Positions 9,687 through 19,414 of a DNA stretch of 64,000 bases are shown piece by piece (the first letter of the stretch is position 1; the number at the start of each line of letters is the position of its first letter). Origin of the DNA: Bacteroidota bacterium (lineage in GTDB: Bacteria > Bacteroidota > Bacteroidia > Flavobacteriales > Flavobacteriaceae); contig JAFDZC010000011.1 in the NCBI GenBank assembly GCA_018267095.1, forward strand, positions 62,001-126,000, read 5' to 3'. A program made the translations under genes and the position numbers. A model generated the notes under the pieces. That model was not told the DNA's origin and did not search any database. It saw only the letters and a list, made by a program, of their open reading frames with translations.

Positions 9687-9750
9687 GATGTGTTGTATTC
9701 AATAATGCCGGTCTAAGTTATAAAAAAGATAGCAGTAGCCCAAGCAAATT

Positions 9751-10158
9751 TTATCTAAATTCTAATTCTCGACGACCATCTGAGAGCGTTTTAATCTTAA
9801 TCACACTGTGTTCGTTAGGAATGAGCGTCGGAATTTTTTCGGGCCATTCAATCAAACACCAATGACCTGAATAAAGGTATTCATCGATGCCCATATCATA
9901 GGCCTCGGCTTCGGTTTTAAGCCGATATACATCAAAGTGATACAGCGGGTTGCCGTTGCCGTCTTGATATTCATTCACCAGTGAAAAAGTTGGGCTGCTC
10001 GTGGTGTTTTCAACGCCTAGCTTTTTTACAAATGATTTAATAAAGGTTGTTTTTCCGGCACCCATTTCACCAAAAAAAAGAATTACTTTTTGTGGGTTTT
10101 GGTCTAATATTTTTTGGGCGGTTTGTTGTATTTCGTCTAATGAATATGTAATAATCAT
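9751..10158 (-). CDS. tsaE: tRNA threonylcarbamoyladenosine biosynthesis ATPase TsaE
   Basis: A 135-residue ATPase of the t6A-tRNA modification complex (with TsaB and TsaD). The Walker A motif is GEMGAGKTTF (about residues 30-39). A Walker B-like YHFDVYRL and the C-terminal IEWPEKI motif, both typical of TsaE, follow. The ATG at 10158 is preferred because it gives the usual family length and starts only 4 bases after the porX stop codon. A longer reading at 10194 would overlap porX. The spacing implies one transcript with porX, so the two are probably translated together. Confidence 0.93.
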   Translation of the reverse strand: MIITYSLDEIQQTAQKILDQNPQKVILFFGEMGAGKTTFIKSFVKKLGVENTTSSPTFSLVNEYQDGNGNPLYHFDVYRLKTEAEAYDMGIDEYLYSGHWCLIEWPEKIPTLIPNEHSVIKIKTLSDGRRELEFR

Positions 10159-10162
10159 AGGT

Positions 10163-11740
10163 CTATTTCGGATTGAAAACCAAAAAGGGAACAATCATTT
10201 CTTCTAATGAAATTCCACCGTGTTGATACGTATTTCGGTAGTAACTCACATAGTGATTAAAGTTGTTCACATAGGCCAAAAATAAGTCATTCTTGGCAAA
10301 TATGTATGAACTGCTCATATTAATCGCTGGAAGGCCGATTCTCTTAGGGTCGCGCACCGCATACACATCTTTATCTTCATAAGTAAGGCTACGGCCGGTT
10401 TTGTATCTGAGGTTCAAACTGGTGTTTTTGTCACCTATTACTTTTGAAGGATTTTTGACATTGATGGTTCCGTGGTCAGTAGTGATGATGAGCTTGAAAC
10501 CTAATTTTTGTGCTTGTTGAATGATTTCGAGCAGAGGAGAATTCTTAAACCAACTCGAAGTCAGTGATCGATAAGCTTTGTCGTCTGAAGCTAATTCTTT
10601 GATGACTTCCATTTCGGTTTTGGCATGCGAGAGCATATCGACAAAATTATACACTACTGTAATGAGCTGATTGTCTTTATAGGCTTTGAAATTCTCGGCT
10701 AATTTTTTCCCGCCGGACAAACTCGTGATTTTAAAATATTCTTGTTTGATGTTTAATCCCAGACGTTTAAGATGTGCAGTTAGAAATTCTGCTTCAAATA
10801 AATTTTTGCCGCCTTCGTCAACATCGTTCTTCCAATATTGCGGAAATTGCTTCTCCATTTCGATTGGCAATAAGCCCGAGAAAATCGCATTTCGAGCATA
10901 TTGAGTGGCTGTTGGTAAAATGGCGTAATAAGGAATTTCTTTTTCGAGCTTATACAAATTGGTTACAGTGCTTTCAATAGACTTCCATTGGTCGTAGCGC
11001 ATATTGTCAATGACGACAAACAAAATCGGGCGGTCTTTTTTGGTGATTTCCGGGACCACCAATTCTCTAAACAATGTATGCGACAAAATAGGTCTGTCCA
11101 TTTTGGTATTTTTTGAACCTTGCGCGGTGGCTTCAAACCAATCTTCATAATTTTTTTCGATGAATTTTCCGAATTGCATATTGGCTTCAACCTTTTGCGA
11201 TTCAAGAATTTCAATCATACTTTGATCTTGGATGTTCTCGAGCTCAAGTTCCCAAAACAATAATTTTTTATAACATTCAATCCATTCTTCGTATGAATTG
11301 ACCATCGCCATTTCCATGGCAATTTTTCGAAATTCTTTTTGATAATCCAAAGTGGTTTTTTCTGAAACCAATCGGGTATGATCGAGATTTTTTTTGATGC
11401 TCAGCAAAATCTGATTCGGATTGACGGGCTTGATGAGATAATCGGCAATTTTTGAACCGATGGCTTCTTCCATAATGTATTCCTCTTCGCTTTTTGTAAT
11501 CATAATCACAGGTGTCGAAGATTTTTTTTCTTTCATCTCGGCCAGGGTTTCTAAACCGCTCATACCAGGCATATTCTCATCCAAAAAAACGATGTCAAAA
11601 TTTCCAGACTCAAAAATATCCAGCGCATCCCGACCGTTGTTGCAGGTAGTTACTTGATAATCTTTTTTTTCTAAGAAAAGGATATGTGGTTTGAGTAAAT
11701 CGATTTCGTCGTCTACCCAGAGAATTTTTATAGGATTCAT
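10163..11740 (-). CDS. porX: T9SS response regulator PorX (receiver plus PglZ domain)
   Basis: A 525-residue two-domain regulator. The N-terminal receiver domain has the acidic pair at D10/D11, the phosphoacceptor Asp near residue 54 in VFLDENMPG, and the conserved Lys in DYLIKPVNP. After a helical linker comes a PglZ (alkaline phosphatase-like) domain with metal-site motifs VVIDNMRYDQW and LIITTDHGTINVKNPS. In Porphyromonas and Flavobacterium PorX works with the histidine kinase PorY and a sigma factor to control T9SS genes, and its PglZ domain is a phosphodiesterase acting on oligonucleotides (family knowledge). No porY is in the window; T9SS cargo genes are. It heads a tight run with tsaE. 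Confidence 0.95.
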   Translation of the reverse strand: MNPIKILWVDDEIDLLKPHILFLEKKDYQVTTCNNGRDALDIFESGNFDIVFLDENMPGMSGLETLAEMKEKKSSTPVIMITKSEEEYIMEEAIGSKIADYLIKPVNPNQILLSIKKNLDHTRLVSEKTTLDYQKEFRKIAMEMAMVNSYEEWIECYKKLLFWELELENIQDQSMIEILESQKVEANMQFGKFIEKNYEDWFEATAQGSKNTKMDRPILSHTLFRELVVPEITKKDRPILFVVIDNMRYDQWKSIESTVTNLYKLEKEIPYYAILPTATQYARNAIFSGLLPIEMEKQFPQYWKNDVDEGGKNLFEAEFLTAHLKRLGLNIKQEYFKITSLSGGKKLAENFKAYKDNQLITVVYNFVDMLSHAKTEMEVIKELASDDKAYRSLTSSWFKNSPLLEIIQQAQKLGFKLIITTDHGTINVKNPSKVIGDKNTSLNLRYKTGRSLTYEDKDVYAVRDPKRIGLPAINMSSSYIFAKNDLFLAYVNNFNHYVSYYRNTYQHGGISLEEMIVPFLVFNPK

Positions 11741-11824
11741 TCGCTTGAATTTTTATGTTGCCAATTTAACACTTTTCAACGGTGGGTTTTCAAAAAAATT
11801 ATGCATCACTTATCAATCATTTTT

Positions 11825-11832
11825 TATATTTG
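11825..11832 (+). promoter_or_regulatory. Possible -7 box upstream of the 66-residue gene
   Basis: TATATTTG matches the Bacteroidetes -7 consensus and lies 30 bases before the small gene's ATG. No TTG is seen at the right distance, so the promoter is only partly supported. Confidence 0.4.
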
Positions 11833-11862
11833 TTATACCAAATCTTCTTAATACCTTAAACC

Positions 11863-12063
11863 ATGGGATCAATCTTTAGTTTAATCATTGTCATTCCTGC
11901 ATCAATTATTGGTGCATATTTCATCAATCAGATGTTACAAGACATTTCTTTTTTTGGTTTAACTTCAAAGCAACAATTCTTATTGTCGGCTCGCAAACGC
12001 AAAAACCTTTTGAAAGATTCAGCTGACATTTCTTCTGTAACAAATCCGGAAATAAAAGACTGA
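11863..12063 (+). CDS. Small membrane protein (66 residues), unknown
   Basis: Not recognised. The product begins MGSIFSLIIVIPASIIGAYFI, a probable membrane segment, followed by a basic, polar tail (SARKRKNLLKDSADISS). It has a -7 box just upstream and ends 33 bases before the M1 aminopeptidase start on the same strand, so the two could share a transcript. A spurious reading frame is possible, but the hydrophobic N-terminus with a basic tail and the promoter position favour a real gene. Confidence 0.5.
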   Translation: MGSIFSLIIVIPASIIGAYFINQMLQDISFFGLTSKQQFLLSARKRKNLLKDSADISSVTNPEIKD

Positions 12064-12096
12064 TGTGGCCGGATTATTAATTTAAAATTCAATTTT

Positions 12097-14337
12097 ATGA
12101 ACCAAACCATTAAACGGTGGGTTTTAGTTGCATTGATGTTTCCTGCTTTAACAGGCTTTGCGCAACAAAATCCGCCTGTGTCCAACTATGATTATAAACA
12201 AGCTTTTTCGCCTTTGTTTTATACCAAAAACGGAACGGAAACGCGCTCAGCCAGTGGCCAACCAGGTGCTAAGTATTGGCAAAACAGAGCTGACTACCAA
12301 TTAACAGCGCAATTGAATGAATCTTCCAACGAGATTATTGGAACCGAGGTGTTAACTTACACCAATAATAGTTCTGATAATCTTTCTTTTTTATGGATGA
12401 ATCTGGAACAAAATGCTTTTAAGAAAGATTCACGCGGAGCAGCGGTAATCGGGCCACGCGGGAGTAGAGGAGGAACCAAAGGTGAAATTTTGGACGGCGG
12501 TTTTAATATTAAATCGGTATCCTTACTCGAAACGGTGGGTGCTAAAACGACTGAAAAGCAAGTGAAGTATACCATCACGGATACCCGTATGCAAATTCAG
12601 TTGCCGCAAGAACTCAAAGCCAACGGAGCCAAAGCTAGAATCAAGATTTCGTTTTCTTATATTTCACCTAAATATGGTTCAGATAGAACTGGTGTGCTTG
12701 ACACCAAAAATGGTAAAATCTTCACTATTGCTCAGTGGTATCCACGTATGAGTGTGTACGATGATGTGCATGGTTGGAATACTAATCCATATATCGGTGC
12801 CGAGTTTTATTTAGAATACGGAGATTTTGACGTAGCCATTACAGCTCCATCCAATCATATAGTTGTTTGTTCAGGCGAATTGCAAAATCCTACAGAAGTA
12901 TATACCGCGGAACAGCAAAAACGTTGGGCTGATGCCAAAAACAGCGAAAAAACGGTCGCCATCAGAACTGCTGATGAAGTAACTAATCCAAGTTCGCGTC
13001 CGCAGGGAAAAGCTACTTTGACTTGGAAGTTTAAAATCAAAAACGCTCGTGACTTATCATGGGCATCATCCGCTTCTTTTATTATTGATGCGGCCAGAAT
13101 CAATTTGCCTAGCGGAAAGAAATCACTGGCCATCAGTGCTTATCCGGTTGAAAGTGCCGGCGATAAAGCTTGGGGTCGATCAACTGAATACACCAAAGCT
13201 TGTATCGAAAACTACTCAAAAAGATGGTATGAATATCCTTATCCCGCAGCCACTAATGTAGCCGGAAATGAAGGCGGTATGGAATATCCCGGTATTGTTT
13301 TCTGCGAATGGACCTCAAAAGGAGCAGGGCTTTGGGGTGTAACCGATCACGAATTCGGGCATACATGGTTTCCGATGATTGTGGGTTCAAACGAGCGTGT
13401 TTTTGCCTGGATGGACGAAGGTTTCAATACGTTTATCAATTCCATCAGCGGAAGAGATTTTAACAACGGAGAATACAAAGAACCGGATCAAAATATGAAT
13501 CAAGCGGGTGCTTTTTTAACCAACCCTGAATTAGAGCCTATTATGGTTACTCCTGATGCGATGAAAGAAGACAACATTGGTTTGTTGTGTTATATGAAAC
13601 CGGGTGAAGGACTTACTTTGTTGCGCGAACAAATTTTAGGCGAGGAACGATTTGACCAAGCTTTTAAAACCTATATCAATCGTTGGGCGTTCAAACATCC
13701 AACACCGGATGATTTTTTCAGAACCATTGAAAACGTTGCCGGAGAAGATTTAAATTGGTTTTGGCGCAGTTGGTATTTGAACAATTGGCGTTTAGATCAG
13801 GGCATCAGCAAAGTAAAATACATCAAAAATGACCCAACCAAAGGTATTTTGGTGACCATCGACAACTTAGAAAAAATGCCGATGCCGGTCACGGTTCAAT
13901 TCAAAACCAAATCAGGTAAAACATCCACCATGAATTTGCCTGTTGAAATCTGGATGCGCAACAGTTCATGGACGTTTAAGGCCAATGTAAACGAAGAACT
14001 CGAAAGTGTTCGATTAGATCCGGCTCAGAAATTACCTGATTTTAATCCGGCCAACAATACTTGGACGGCTGGTAAAGACAAACTTGAAGAAGATGTTATT
14101 CTTGATCCTTATGTAGGAACTTTCTCGAGTAAAAGTTTTCCTATAAAAGTCATTTTTGAAGAAGAAGACGGAGTGCTTAAAGCCACCGCTGTTGGTCAAG
14201 GAACCCTGCCTTTAGAACCGGACGGAAAAGACCGATTCAAACACGAGGCATACGGAATTGTGATTCAGTTTAATGAAGCCAAAACCGAAGCCAAACTCAT
14301 TCAAGGAGGCGAAATAGTCCTCACCAGAGAAAAATAA
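12097..14337 (+). CDS. Secreted M1 family zinc aminopeptidase
   Basis: A 746-residue peptidase with a signal peptide ([23 protein letters not shown]). The gluzincin site is complete: HEFGH at about residues 418-422 and the third zinc ligand Glu 19 residues later in [11 protein letters not shown], giving HExxH-x18-E. A GGMEY sequence stands where M1 enzymes have GxMEN for recognising the substrate amino terminus. The C-terminal 200 residues form a beta-rich region ending without an obvious sorting signal. M1 enzymes trim N-terminal residues from peptides; here it would act in the periplasm or outside. A strong terminator follows immediately. Confidence 0.9.
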   Translation: MNQTIKRWVLVALMFPALTGFAQQNPPVSNYDYKQAFSPLFYTKNGTETRSASGQPGAKYWQNRADYQLTAQLNESSNEIIGTEVLTYTNNSSDNLSFLWMNLEQNAFKKDSRGAAVIGPRGSRGGTKGEILDGGFNIKSVSLLETVGAKTTEKQVKYTITDTRMQIQLPQELKANGAKARIKISFSYISPKYGSDRTGVLDTKNGKIFTIAQWYPRMSVYDDVHGWNTNPYIGAEFYLEYGDFDVAITAPSNHIVVCSGELQNPTEVYTAEQQKRWADAKNSEKTVAIRTADEVTNPSSRPQGKATLTWKFKIKNARDLSWASSASFIIDAARINLPSGKKSLAISAYPVESAGDKAWGRSTEYTKACIENYSKRWYEYPYPAATNVAGNEGGMEYPGIVFCEWTSKGAGLWGVTDHEFGHTWFPMIVGSNERVFAWMDEGFNTFINSISGRDFNNGEYKEPDQNMNQAGAFLTNPELEPIMVTPDAMKEDNIGLLCYMKPGEGLTLLREQILGEERFDQAFKTYINRWAFKHPTPDDFFRTIENVAGEDLNWFWRSWYLNNWRLDQGISKVKYIKNDPTKGILVTIDNLEKMPMPVTVQFKTKSGKTSTMNLPVEIWMRNSSWTFKANVNEELESVRLDPAQKLPDFNPANNTWTAGKDKLEEDVILDPYVGTFSSKSFPIKVIFEEEDGVLKATAVGQGTLPLEPDGKDRFKHEAYGIVIQFNEAKTEAKLIQGGEIVLTREK

Positions 14338-14344
14338 AATTAAA

Positions 14345-14371
14345 AAACTCCAACCGAAACCGTTGGAGTTT
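14345..14371. terminator. Bidirectional terminator
   Basis: AAACTCCAAC pairs perfectly with GTTGGAGTTT over a 7-base loop, with A and T runs on either side. It separates the aminopeptidase from the convergent DUF4199 gene and can serve both. Confidence 0.9.
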
Positions 14372-14376
14372 TTTAT

Positions 14377-14898
14377 TTAAGCTGCTTTCTTTTTCAGAAT
14401 CAAAGCGCTGATGAGCGATATAACAATGCCTAATGGCAAAATTTCTGCATAAGTAAACAAAATCACCCAAATCGGGTTTTTGTACATTTCTTTCATGCTA
14501 TTCATTTGTTCTACCTGTGCGGCAAGTTCAGCAGAAGTTATGTGCGGATCACTTTCAATTTTCTTGATGGCCATAGCGCTGTATTTTTCCATAAAATCCG
14601 GAAAGAAGCAATAATATTCAATCAGCCAACTCACAACATAAAAAGTAGAGGCAATAAGTGAAATCAAGATTCCAATTTTGAAAGCTTGCCCGAAATTGAG
14701 AATGCCAGCATTTTGTTTGTTGCGGTAATTTCGGATGCCGATAAAGACAAAACTAAAAGCAATGAGCATTCCGGCATAGCCGATAACCATGCTGGGCTCC
14801 ATGTTGGGATCGCATTTGTACACCACTGTCGAAATCACCATCATAATCGATACAATGATGCCCGCAATGACTCCGTTGGTAAGAATAAGTTTTTTCAT
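14377..14898 (-). CDS. DUF4199 membrane protein
   Basis: A 173-residue integral membrane protein with about four hydrophobic segments (residues 8-25, 38-57, 72-92, 146-168), matching the layout of the DUF4199 family common in Bacteroidetes. A motif-like stretch FRNYRNKQNAGILNFGQAFKIG lies between segments 2 and 3 and is the best family marker I can see. The function of the family is unknown. It is separated by 94 bases from the LuxR-type regulator gene upstream and may or may not be cotranscribed. Confidence 0.78.
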   Translation of the reverse strand: MKKLILTNGVIAGIIVSIMMVISTVVYKCDPNMEPSMVIGYAGMLIAFSFVFIGIRNYRNKQNAGILNFGQAFKIGILISLIASTFYVVSWLIEYYCFFPDFMEKYSAMAIKKIESDPHITSAELAAQVEQMNSMKEMYKNPIWVILFTYAEILPLGIVISLISALILKKKAA

Positions 14899-14992
14899 TT
14901 TTTTTATGTTTGGATTAGGTTGCGAAATTGTTTTGATTCCTTGAAAATACCTTCATTCTTTTGGGTGATTTTTGATTTTTCACCCGAAAGTA

Positions 14993-15457
14993 TTATTGTA
15001 AAATACCCAATGATTTGGCTTTTTCTATGGCTTGTGTTCGGCGTTTCACGTCTAATTTCTGATACAAATTAGCGATGTGCGTTTTGATTGTATTGCGCGA
15101 AACAAAAAGCGTCTGGGCTATTTCGTCGTTGCTTTTTCCGGTGGCCAACAAGTTTAATACTTCGAGTTCTCGTTTACTGATTTGTAACTCTTCAATTATT
15201 TTGAAATCAATTATTTTGGCTTTGGATGATTGAACCACGACTTCTTTTTCGACCCAAACTGTTTTGGGTTGACTGAGTTGGCGAGCCAGCCAAATACCCA
15301 GAAATGTAAATATCAAAGCAATTAGCCCAAAGAAAATATCGTATTGTTGGCTAAAAATGAGATAGCGAATTTCAAACCAACGCAAAATAAAAAAGAGCAC
15401 CGCTATCGAAACTCCGAAGCCGATACTCTCTTTATATTTTTTCAGAACCGCTAACAT
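14993..15457 (-). CDS. Membrane-anchored LuxR-type transcriptional regulator
   Basis: A 154-residue protein with two N-terminal membrane segments (about residues 12-30 and 38-58) and a C-terminal LuxR/FixJ helix-turn-helix: ISKRELEVLNLLATGKSNDEIAQTLFVSRNTIKTHIANLYQKLDVKRRTQAI. It has no receiver or other recognisable sensor domain, so signalling may come through the membrane part. The TonB-like gene ends 9 bases upstream on the same strand, so the two form an operon. Target genes are not evident. Confidence 0.85.
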   Translation of the reverse strand: MLAVLKKYKESIGFGVSIAVLFFILRWFEIRYLIFSQQYDIFFGLIALIFTFLGIWLARQLSQPKTVWVEKEVVVQSSKAKIIDFKIIEELQISKRELEVLNLLATGKSNDEIAQTLFVSRNTIKTHIANLYQKLDVKRRTQAIEKAKSLGILQ

Positions 15458-15466
15458 CTAACGGAT

Positions 15467-15949
15467 TTATTCCACATTAAAATGAATTGGATAATTGTAT
15501 AAACAACGTACCGGTTGTCCGTTTTTAACGGCCGGTTGCCATGTTTTTCCGAACAATTTCAGTACGCGCGCTGCTTCGGCTTTCATCATTTCAATTTGAT
15601 CCGCTTCTTCGATTTTCTGGTCTTGAGTGGCAATTTTGACTTTATCAGTTGTGATGTAATCTTTTACATTGATGTGAAATGCCTTGATGTCAGACATATT
15701 CCCGTCTTTGTCAATGATAAAACTCGTGAAAATGGTAATTTTTTTGTTTTTAATTGCTGGTGGAAATTTAAAATTTTCACTAATGAACATCGATAAAGTA
15801 TAGTTTCCGTCTTTGACCTGAGGTTTTAAATCAACTTCGGTCGAACGATAGGTTTTTTCAGTTTCTGTAGGTGCGGATGCATCGCTTGAAGCCACTTGAG
15901 CAGTCGCCTGAAGCCCAATACTCAAGCACAGAAGGAGTAATTTTTTCAT
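15467..15949 (-). CDS. TonB C-terminal-like periplasmic protein
   Basis: A 160-residue exported protein with a signal peptide (MKKLLLLCLSIGLQATAQ). The rest resembles the TonB C-terminal fold: IFTSFIIDKDGNMSDIKAF, then a helix EAARVLKLF, then GKTWQPAVKNGQPVRCLYNYPIHF, which matches the WxPgxxnGxPVxxxyxiPvxF pattern of the TonB-C family. It lacks the TonB transmembrane anchor and proline-rich linker, so it is unlikely to energise outer-membrane receptors. It is cotranscribed with the downstream LuxR-type regulator. Confidence 0.75.
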   Translation of the reverse strand: MKKLLLLCLSIGLQATAQVASSDASAPTETEKTYRSTEVDLKPQVKDGNYTLSMFISENFKFPPAIKNKKITIFTSFIIDKDGNMSDIKAFHINVKDYITTDKVKIATQDQKIEEADQIEMMKAEAARVLKLFGKTWQPAVKNGQPVRCLYNYPIHFNVE

Positions 15950-16021
15950 GTTTTGTTTTGTAAGCGAATCAAAAATAAATAATTAAAATTGAACGGACGC
16001 TTTTTTTTGAAAAATCCACCC

Positions 16022-16056
16022 AAAAAGAAACCCCGTTTTTTCAAACAGGGTTTTTA
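16022..16056 (-). terminator. Terminator of clpB
   Basis: On the minus strand AAACCCTGTTTGA...AAACGGGGTTT forms a hairpin with one mismatch, followed by CTTTTTG, 19 bases after the clpB stop codon. Confidence 0.75.
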
Positions 16057-16074
16057 TTTAAAATTTGAGTTGTG

Positions 16075-18678
16075 TTATTTAACCAGTTCGGCTTGATTTC
16101 TAAAGACGAGTTTTCCGTCAAAAGCATCAATCAAAACAATGCTGTCAGCGCTGATTTTTCCGGCGAGAATTTCTTTCGATAATTCGTTGAGCACTTCTCT
16201 TTGAATCACGCGTTTGACCGGTCTGGCTCCGAATTGGGCATCAAATCCTTTTTCGGATAAATATTCAATCGCTTCCGGTGTAGCGTCGAGTGTAATGCCT
16301 TGCTGCGCCAACATTTTGATTACACTTTTGAGTTGTAATCCAACAATTTGTGCGATGTCTTTGTTGGTTAACGGCGTAAACATCACTATCTCATCAATAC
16401 GATTAATAAACTCCGGACGAACGGTTTGTTTGAGCAAGCCCAAAACTTCAGTCTTAGCTGCTTCTGTGGCAGCTTCAATACCACCTTTAAGGTTTTCAAA
16501 TTTCTCTTGTATAATTTGACTACCCATGTTTGAGGTCATGATGATGATCGTATTTTTAAAATCTGCCAAGCGACCTTTGTTATCGGTAAGTCGGCCCTCA
16601 TCCAAAACTTGCAACAGTATATTAAAGGTATCCGGATGTGCTTTCTCAATCTCATCGAGCAAAATCACCGAGTATGGTTTTCTGCGCACAGCCTCGGTGA
16701 GTTGACCGCCTTCGTCGTAACCTACATAACCCGGAGGCGCACCTACCAAACGGCTTACACTGTGGCGTTCTTGATATTCGCTCATATCGATGCGTGTCAG
16801 TGCGTTTTCATCGTCGAATAAATATTCGGCAAGTGCTTTGGCCAATTCGGTTTTACCCACACCGGTGGTTCCTAAAAACAAGAAAGTTCCAATGGGTTTT
16901 TTCATGTCTTGCAATCCGGCTCTGCTTCGGCGAACGGCATCGCTAACGGCTATAATGGCTTCTTCTTGACCGACGACGCGTTTGTGTAATTCACCTTCGA
17001 GTTTGAGCAATTTTTCGCGCTCACCTTGCAACATTTTGGTTACGGGAATTCCGGTCCATTTGGCAACAACTTCAGCAATATCCTCACGGGTTACTTCTTC
17101 TTTAATTAGCGAATTTCCGGCTTGGTTTTCGGCGAGTTGTTTTTGAAAACCATCCAAGCGCTCTTGTGCATCTTTAATTTTTCCGTAGCGAATTTCAGCT
17201 ACTTTTCCGTAATCGCCTTCTTTTTCGGCGCGTTCGGCTTCAAATTTAAAATCTTCAATTTCTTGTTTGACCGATTGAATGTTGTCAACAATATCTTTCT
17301 CGGATTTCCATTTGGCAAAAATCTCGTTGCGACTTTCTTTGAGGTTGGCCAATTCTAATCCGAGCGATTTGAGTTTGGTTTCGTCTTTTTCGCGTTTGAT
17401 GGCTTCGATTTCGATTTCGAGTTGCATGATTTTTCGATCGAGTACATCGAGTTCTTCGGGTTTTGAATTGATCTCCATACGCAACTTTGAAGCCGCTTCA
17501 TCCATCAAATCAATCGCTTTATCCGGCAAGAAACGATTGGTGATATACCGCTGTGAAAGTTCCACTGCCGCAATAATCGCTTCGTCTTTGATTTGCACTT
17601 TGTGGTGCGTTTCGTATTTTTCTTTGATACCGCGCAAAATTGAAATCGCACTTTCGGTATCGGGTTCGTCGACCATCACTTTCTGAAAACGACGCTCGAG
17701 CGCTTTGTCTTTTTCGAAGTATTTTTGGTATTCATCGAGTGTGGTGGCACCAATGGCTCTGAGTTCTCCACGGGCCAAAGCCGGTTTGAGAATGTTGGCT
17801 GCGTCCATTGCACCTTCGCCACCGCCGGCGCCGACAAGTGTATGGATTTCGTCAATAAACAGAACAATATCGCCTTCGGCTGAAGTTACTTCTTTTACGA
17901 CTGATTTTAATCGTTCTTCAAACTCACCTTTGTACTTCGCACCGGCTATGAGCGCACCCATATCGAGTGAATAAACGATTTTGTCTTTAAGGTTTTCCGG
18001 AACATCGCCATCGACAATTCTATGTGCTAAACCTTCTGCAATAGCGGTTTTACCCACGCCGGGTTCACCCACGAGCATCGGATTGTTTTTGGTTCTGCGT
18101 GTTAAGATTTGCAATACACGACGAATTTCTTCATCGCGTCCAATAACCGGGTCAAGTTTGCCGGTTTGCGCCAGTTCATTGAGGTTTTTGGCATATTTGT
18201 TTAGTGAATTATACGTTTCTTCGGCCGAGGCGGATGTTACGCGTTCGCCTTTGCGCAATTCATCTACGGCAGCCGTAAGCGCTTTTTCGGTGACGCCTTG
18301 GTCTTTTAAAATTTGGGCCACTTTGCTTTTTGAAGCAAACAAGGCTAAAACCAGATGTTCAATGGCAATATATTCATCGTTGCGTTTGCGGGCAATGATT
18401 TCGGCCTCGTTAAGCGTGTTGGCGGTGGTGCGTGAAAGCATCACCTCGGAACCTGAAACTTTGGCAAAACTCTGTAAAGTGCTGTCGAGAATTTGCTGAA
18501 ACAAACCCACATTGACATTGAGTTTTTTGAGCAAAAACGGTGCGACGTTTTCATCGGTTTCTAAAATAGCTTTGAACAAATGTTCGTTCTCAATTTGAGC
18601 GTGACCATAACTTTGAGCGAGCAGTTGTGCTTGTTGCAAGGCTTCTTGCGATTTAATAGTTAATTTGTTTGTGTTCAT
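16075..18678 (-). CDS. clpB: Disaggregase chaperone ClpB
   Basis: An 867-residue Hsp100 hexameric ATPase that works with DnaK to dissolve protein aggregates. In order: N-terminal Clp repeat domain (residues 1-145), first AAA+ domain with Walker [11 protein letters not shown] (about 203) and Walker [11 protein letters not shown], the long coiled-coil middle domain (about 400-530) that separates ClpB from ClpA/ClpC/ClpX, and the second AAA+ domain with [10 protein letters not shown] (about 605) and [12 protein letters not shown]. The length is normal for ClpB, and no ClpP-binding loop is expected. It is transcribed alone; I found no heat-shock CIRCE element upstream. Confidence 0.97.
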   Translation of the reverse strand: MNTNKLTIKSQEALQQAQLLAQSYGHAQIENEHLFKAILETDENVAPFLLKKLNVNVGLFQQILDSTLQSFAKVSGSEVMLSRTTANTLNEAEIIARKRNDEYIAIEHLVLALFASKSKVAQILKDQGVTEKALTAAVDELRKGERVTSASAEETYNSLNKYAKNLNELAQTGKLDPVIGRDEEIRRVLQILTRRTKNNPMLVGEPGVGKTAIAEGLAHRIVDGDVPENLKDKIVYSLDMGALIAGAKYKGEFEERLKSVVKEVTSAEGDIVLFIDEIHTLVGAGGGEGAMDAANILKPALARGELRAIGATTLDEYQKYFEKDKALERRFQKVMVDEPDTESAISILRGIKEKYETHHKVQIKDEAIIAAVELSQRYITNRFLPDKAIDLMDEAASKLRMEINSKPEELDVLDRKIMQLEIEIEAIKREKDETKLKSLGLELANLKESRNEIFAKWKSEKDIVDNIQSVKQEIEDFKFEAERAEKEGDYGKVAEIRYGKIKDAQERLDGFQKQLAENQAGNSLIKEEVTREDIAEVVAKWTGIPVTKMLQGEREKLLKLEGELHKRVVGQEEAIIAVSDAVRRSRAGLQDMKKPIGTFLFLGTTGVGKTELAKALAEYLFDDENALTRIDMSEYQERHSVSRLVGAPPGYVGYDEGGQLTEAVRRKPYSVILLDEIEKAHPDTFNILLQVLDEGRLTDNKGRLADFKNTIIIMTSNMGSQIIQEKFENLKGGIEAATEAAKTEVLGLLKQTVRPEFINRIDEIVMFTPLTNKDIAQIVGLQLKSVIKMLAQQGITLDATPEAIEYLSEKGFDAQFGARPVKRVIQREVLNELSKEILAGKISADSIVLIDAFDGKLVFRNQAELVK

Positions 18679-18814
18679 ATTAATTTTTGGGGTTTGTGTG
18701 TTGATTTAAATTATTTTTGCTCTGGTTGTCAATTGTTATTCCAACACAACAAACCAGACAGAATGTCGGTTGTAAGGCTTGGTTTACAGACAATTTGACT
18801 TTAATTCAGACAAT

Positions 18815-19207
18815 ATGAGCATATTCTCATTTTTATCAGGTTCAAACGAAGCTGATGAGGCTGCAAAGTTTCATTGGAATGCACTTGAAGATTTAGCTAC
18901 ACTTGATGCGATTATTCAAGAATCAGCAGAGTATCCCGTAGTGATTTTCAAGCACAGCACACGTTGTGGTGTGAGTAAAATGGCGCTGCGTCAATTTGAA
19001 AAAGAATACCCAAAAAATCACCAAGACCATTTATACTTGTTGGATTTGCTCGAACACCGAGATGTTTCGAATGCCATAGCCGAAAAACTGGGCGTGGTGC
19101 ATCAGTCGCCGCAAGTGTTGGTTTTGCGCGGCGGTCAATCGGTTTATGACGCGTCGCATAGTTTGATTGATGCAGCAACCACTCAGCGAATACTGCATAC
19201 GCGTTAG
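18815..19207 (+). CDS. ytxJ: Bacillithiol-system redox protein YtxJ
   Basis: A 130-residue thioredoxin-fold monothiol protein. The probable active site is the single Cys in VVIFKHSTRCGVSKMALRQFE, followed by the cis-Pro region SPQVLVLRGGQSVYDASH. YtxJ-type proteins occur with bacillithiol biosynthesis and are thought to act as bacilliredoxins (family knowledge). The ATG at 18815 is preferred over a start at 18779, because MSIFSFLSG is the usual opening. A TATTTTTG box at 18713-18720 could be its promoter. The stop codon lies inside a repeated intergenic element (see 19202-19362), so the last residues are element-encoded. Confidence 0.88.
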   Translation: MSIFSFLSGSNEADEAAKFHWNALEDLATLDAIIQESAEYPVVIFKHSTRCGVSKMALRQFEKEYPKNHQDHLYLLDLLEHRDVSNAIAEKLGVVHQSPQVLVLRGGQSVYDASHSLIDAATTQRILHTR

Positions 19208-19362
19208 GGATAGAGGCAAGCACCGCGTGCAGCCGAAAGCCCGTGCTAGGGCGGAGCGTAAAGAAACAGTCCAGTGGACTGTTTAGCTTTGCTCAATTCG
19301 GCTTCGCCTCGGGTTAGCGACGAGCCCGCAGGTGCGCAGGCCGGTGTGAAAAGCAACGCCCC
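19202..19362 (+). repeat. Intergenic element, GCGTTAGGGATwGAGGC type, long copy
   Basis: The stretch begins GCGTTAGGGATAGAGGC, overlapping the ytxJ stop codon, passes through GCCGAAAGCC and ends AAAGCAACGCCCC. The same three blocks, in the same order, recur on the minus strand at 29377-29455. Inside lies a perfect 21-base palindrome (AAACAGTCCA-G-TGGACTGTTT, 19264-19284). The sequence is more GC-rich than its surroundings. It looks like a mobile or dispersed non-coding repeat; no open frame spans it. Confidence 0.65.
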
Positions 19363-19368
19363 AAAAAT

Positions 19369-19407
19369 AAAAAAGCCACTGAATGTTCTGTTCCGTGGCT
19401 TTGTGTT
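19369..19407. terminator. Bidirectional terminator
   Basis: AAAAGCCAC pairs with GTGGCTTT around a 15-base loop, with an A run on the left and GTGTTTTT on the right. It lies between ytxJ and the convergent zinc-ribbon gene and could terminate both. Confidence 0.7.
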
Positions 19408-19414
19408 TTTATGA

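Noticed and set aside
10159-10194. Longer start for tsaE at 10194
   Set aside because: It would overlap porX by 32 bases and add an unrelated extension; the ATG at 10158 gives normal length.
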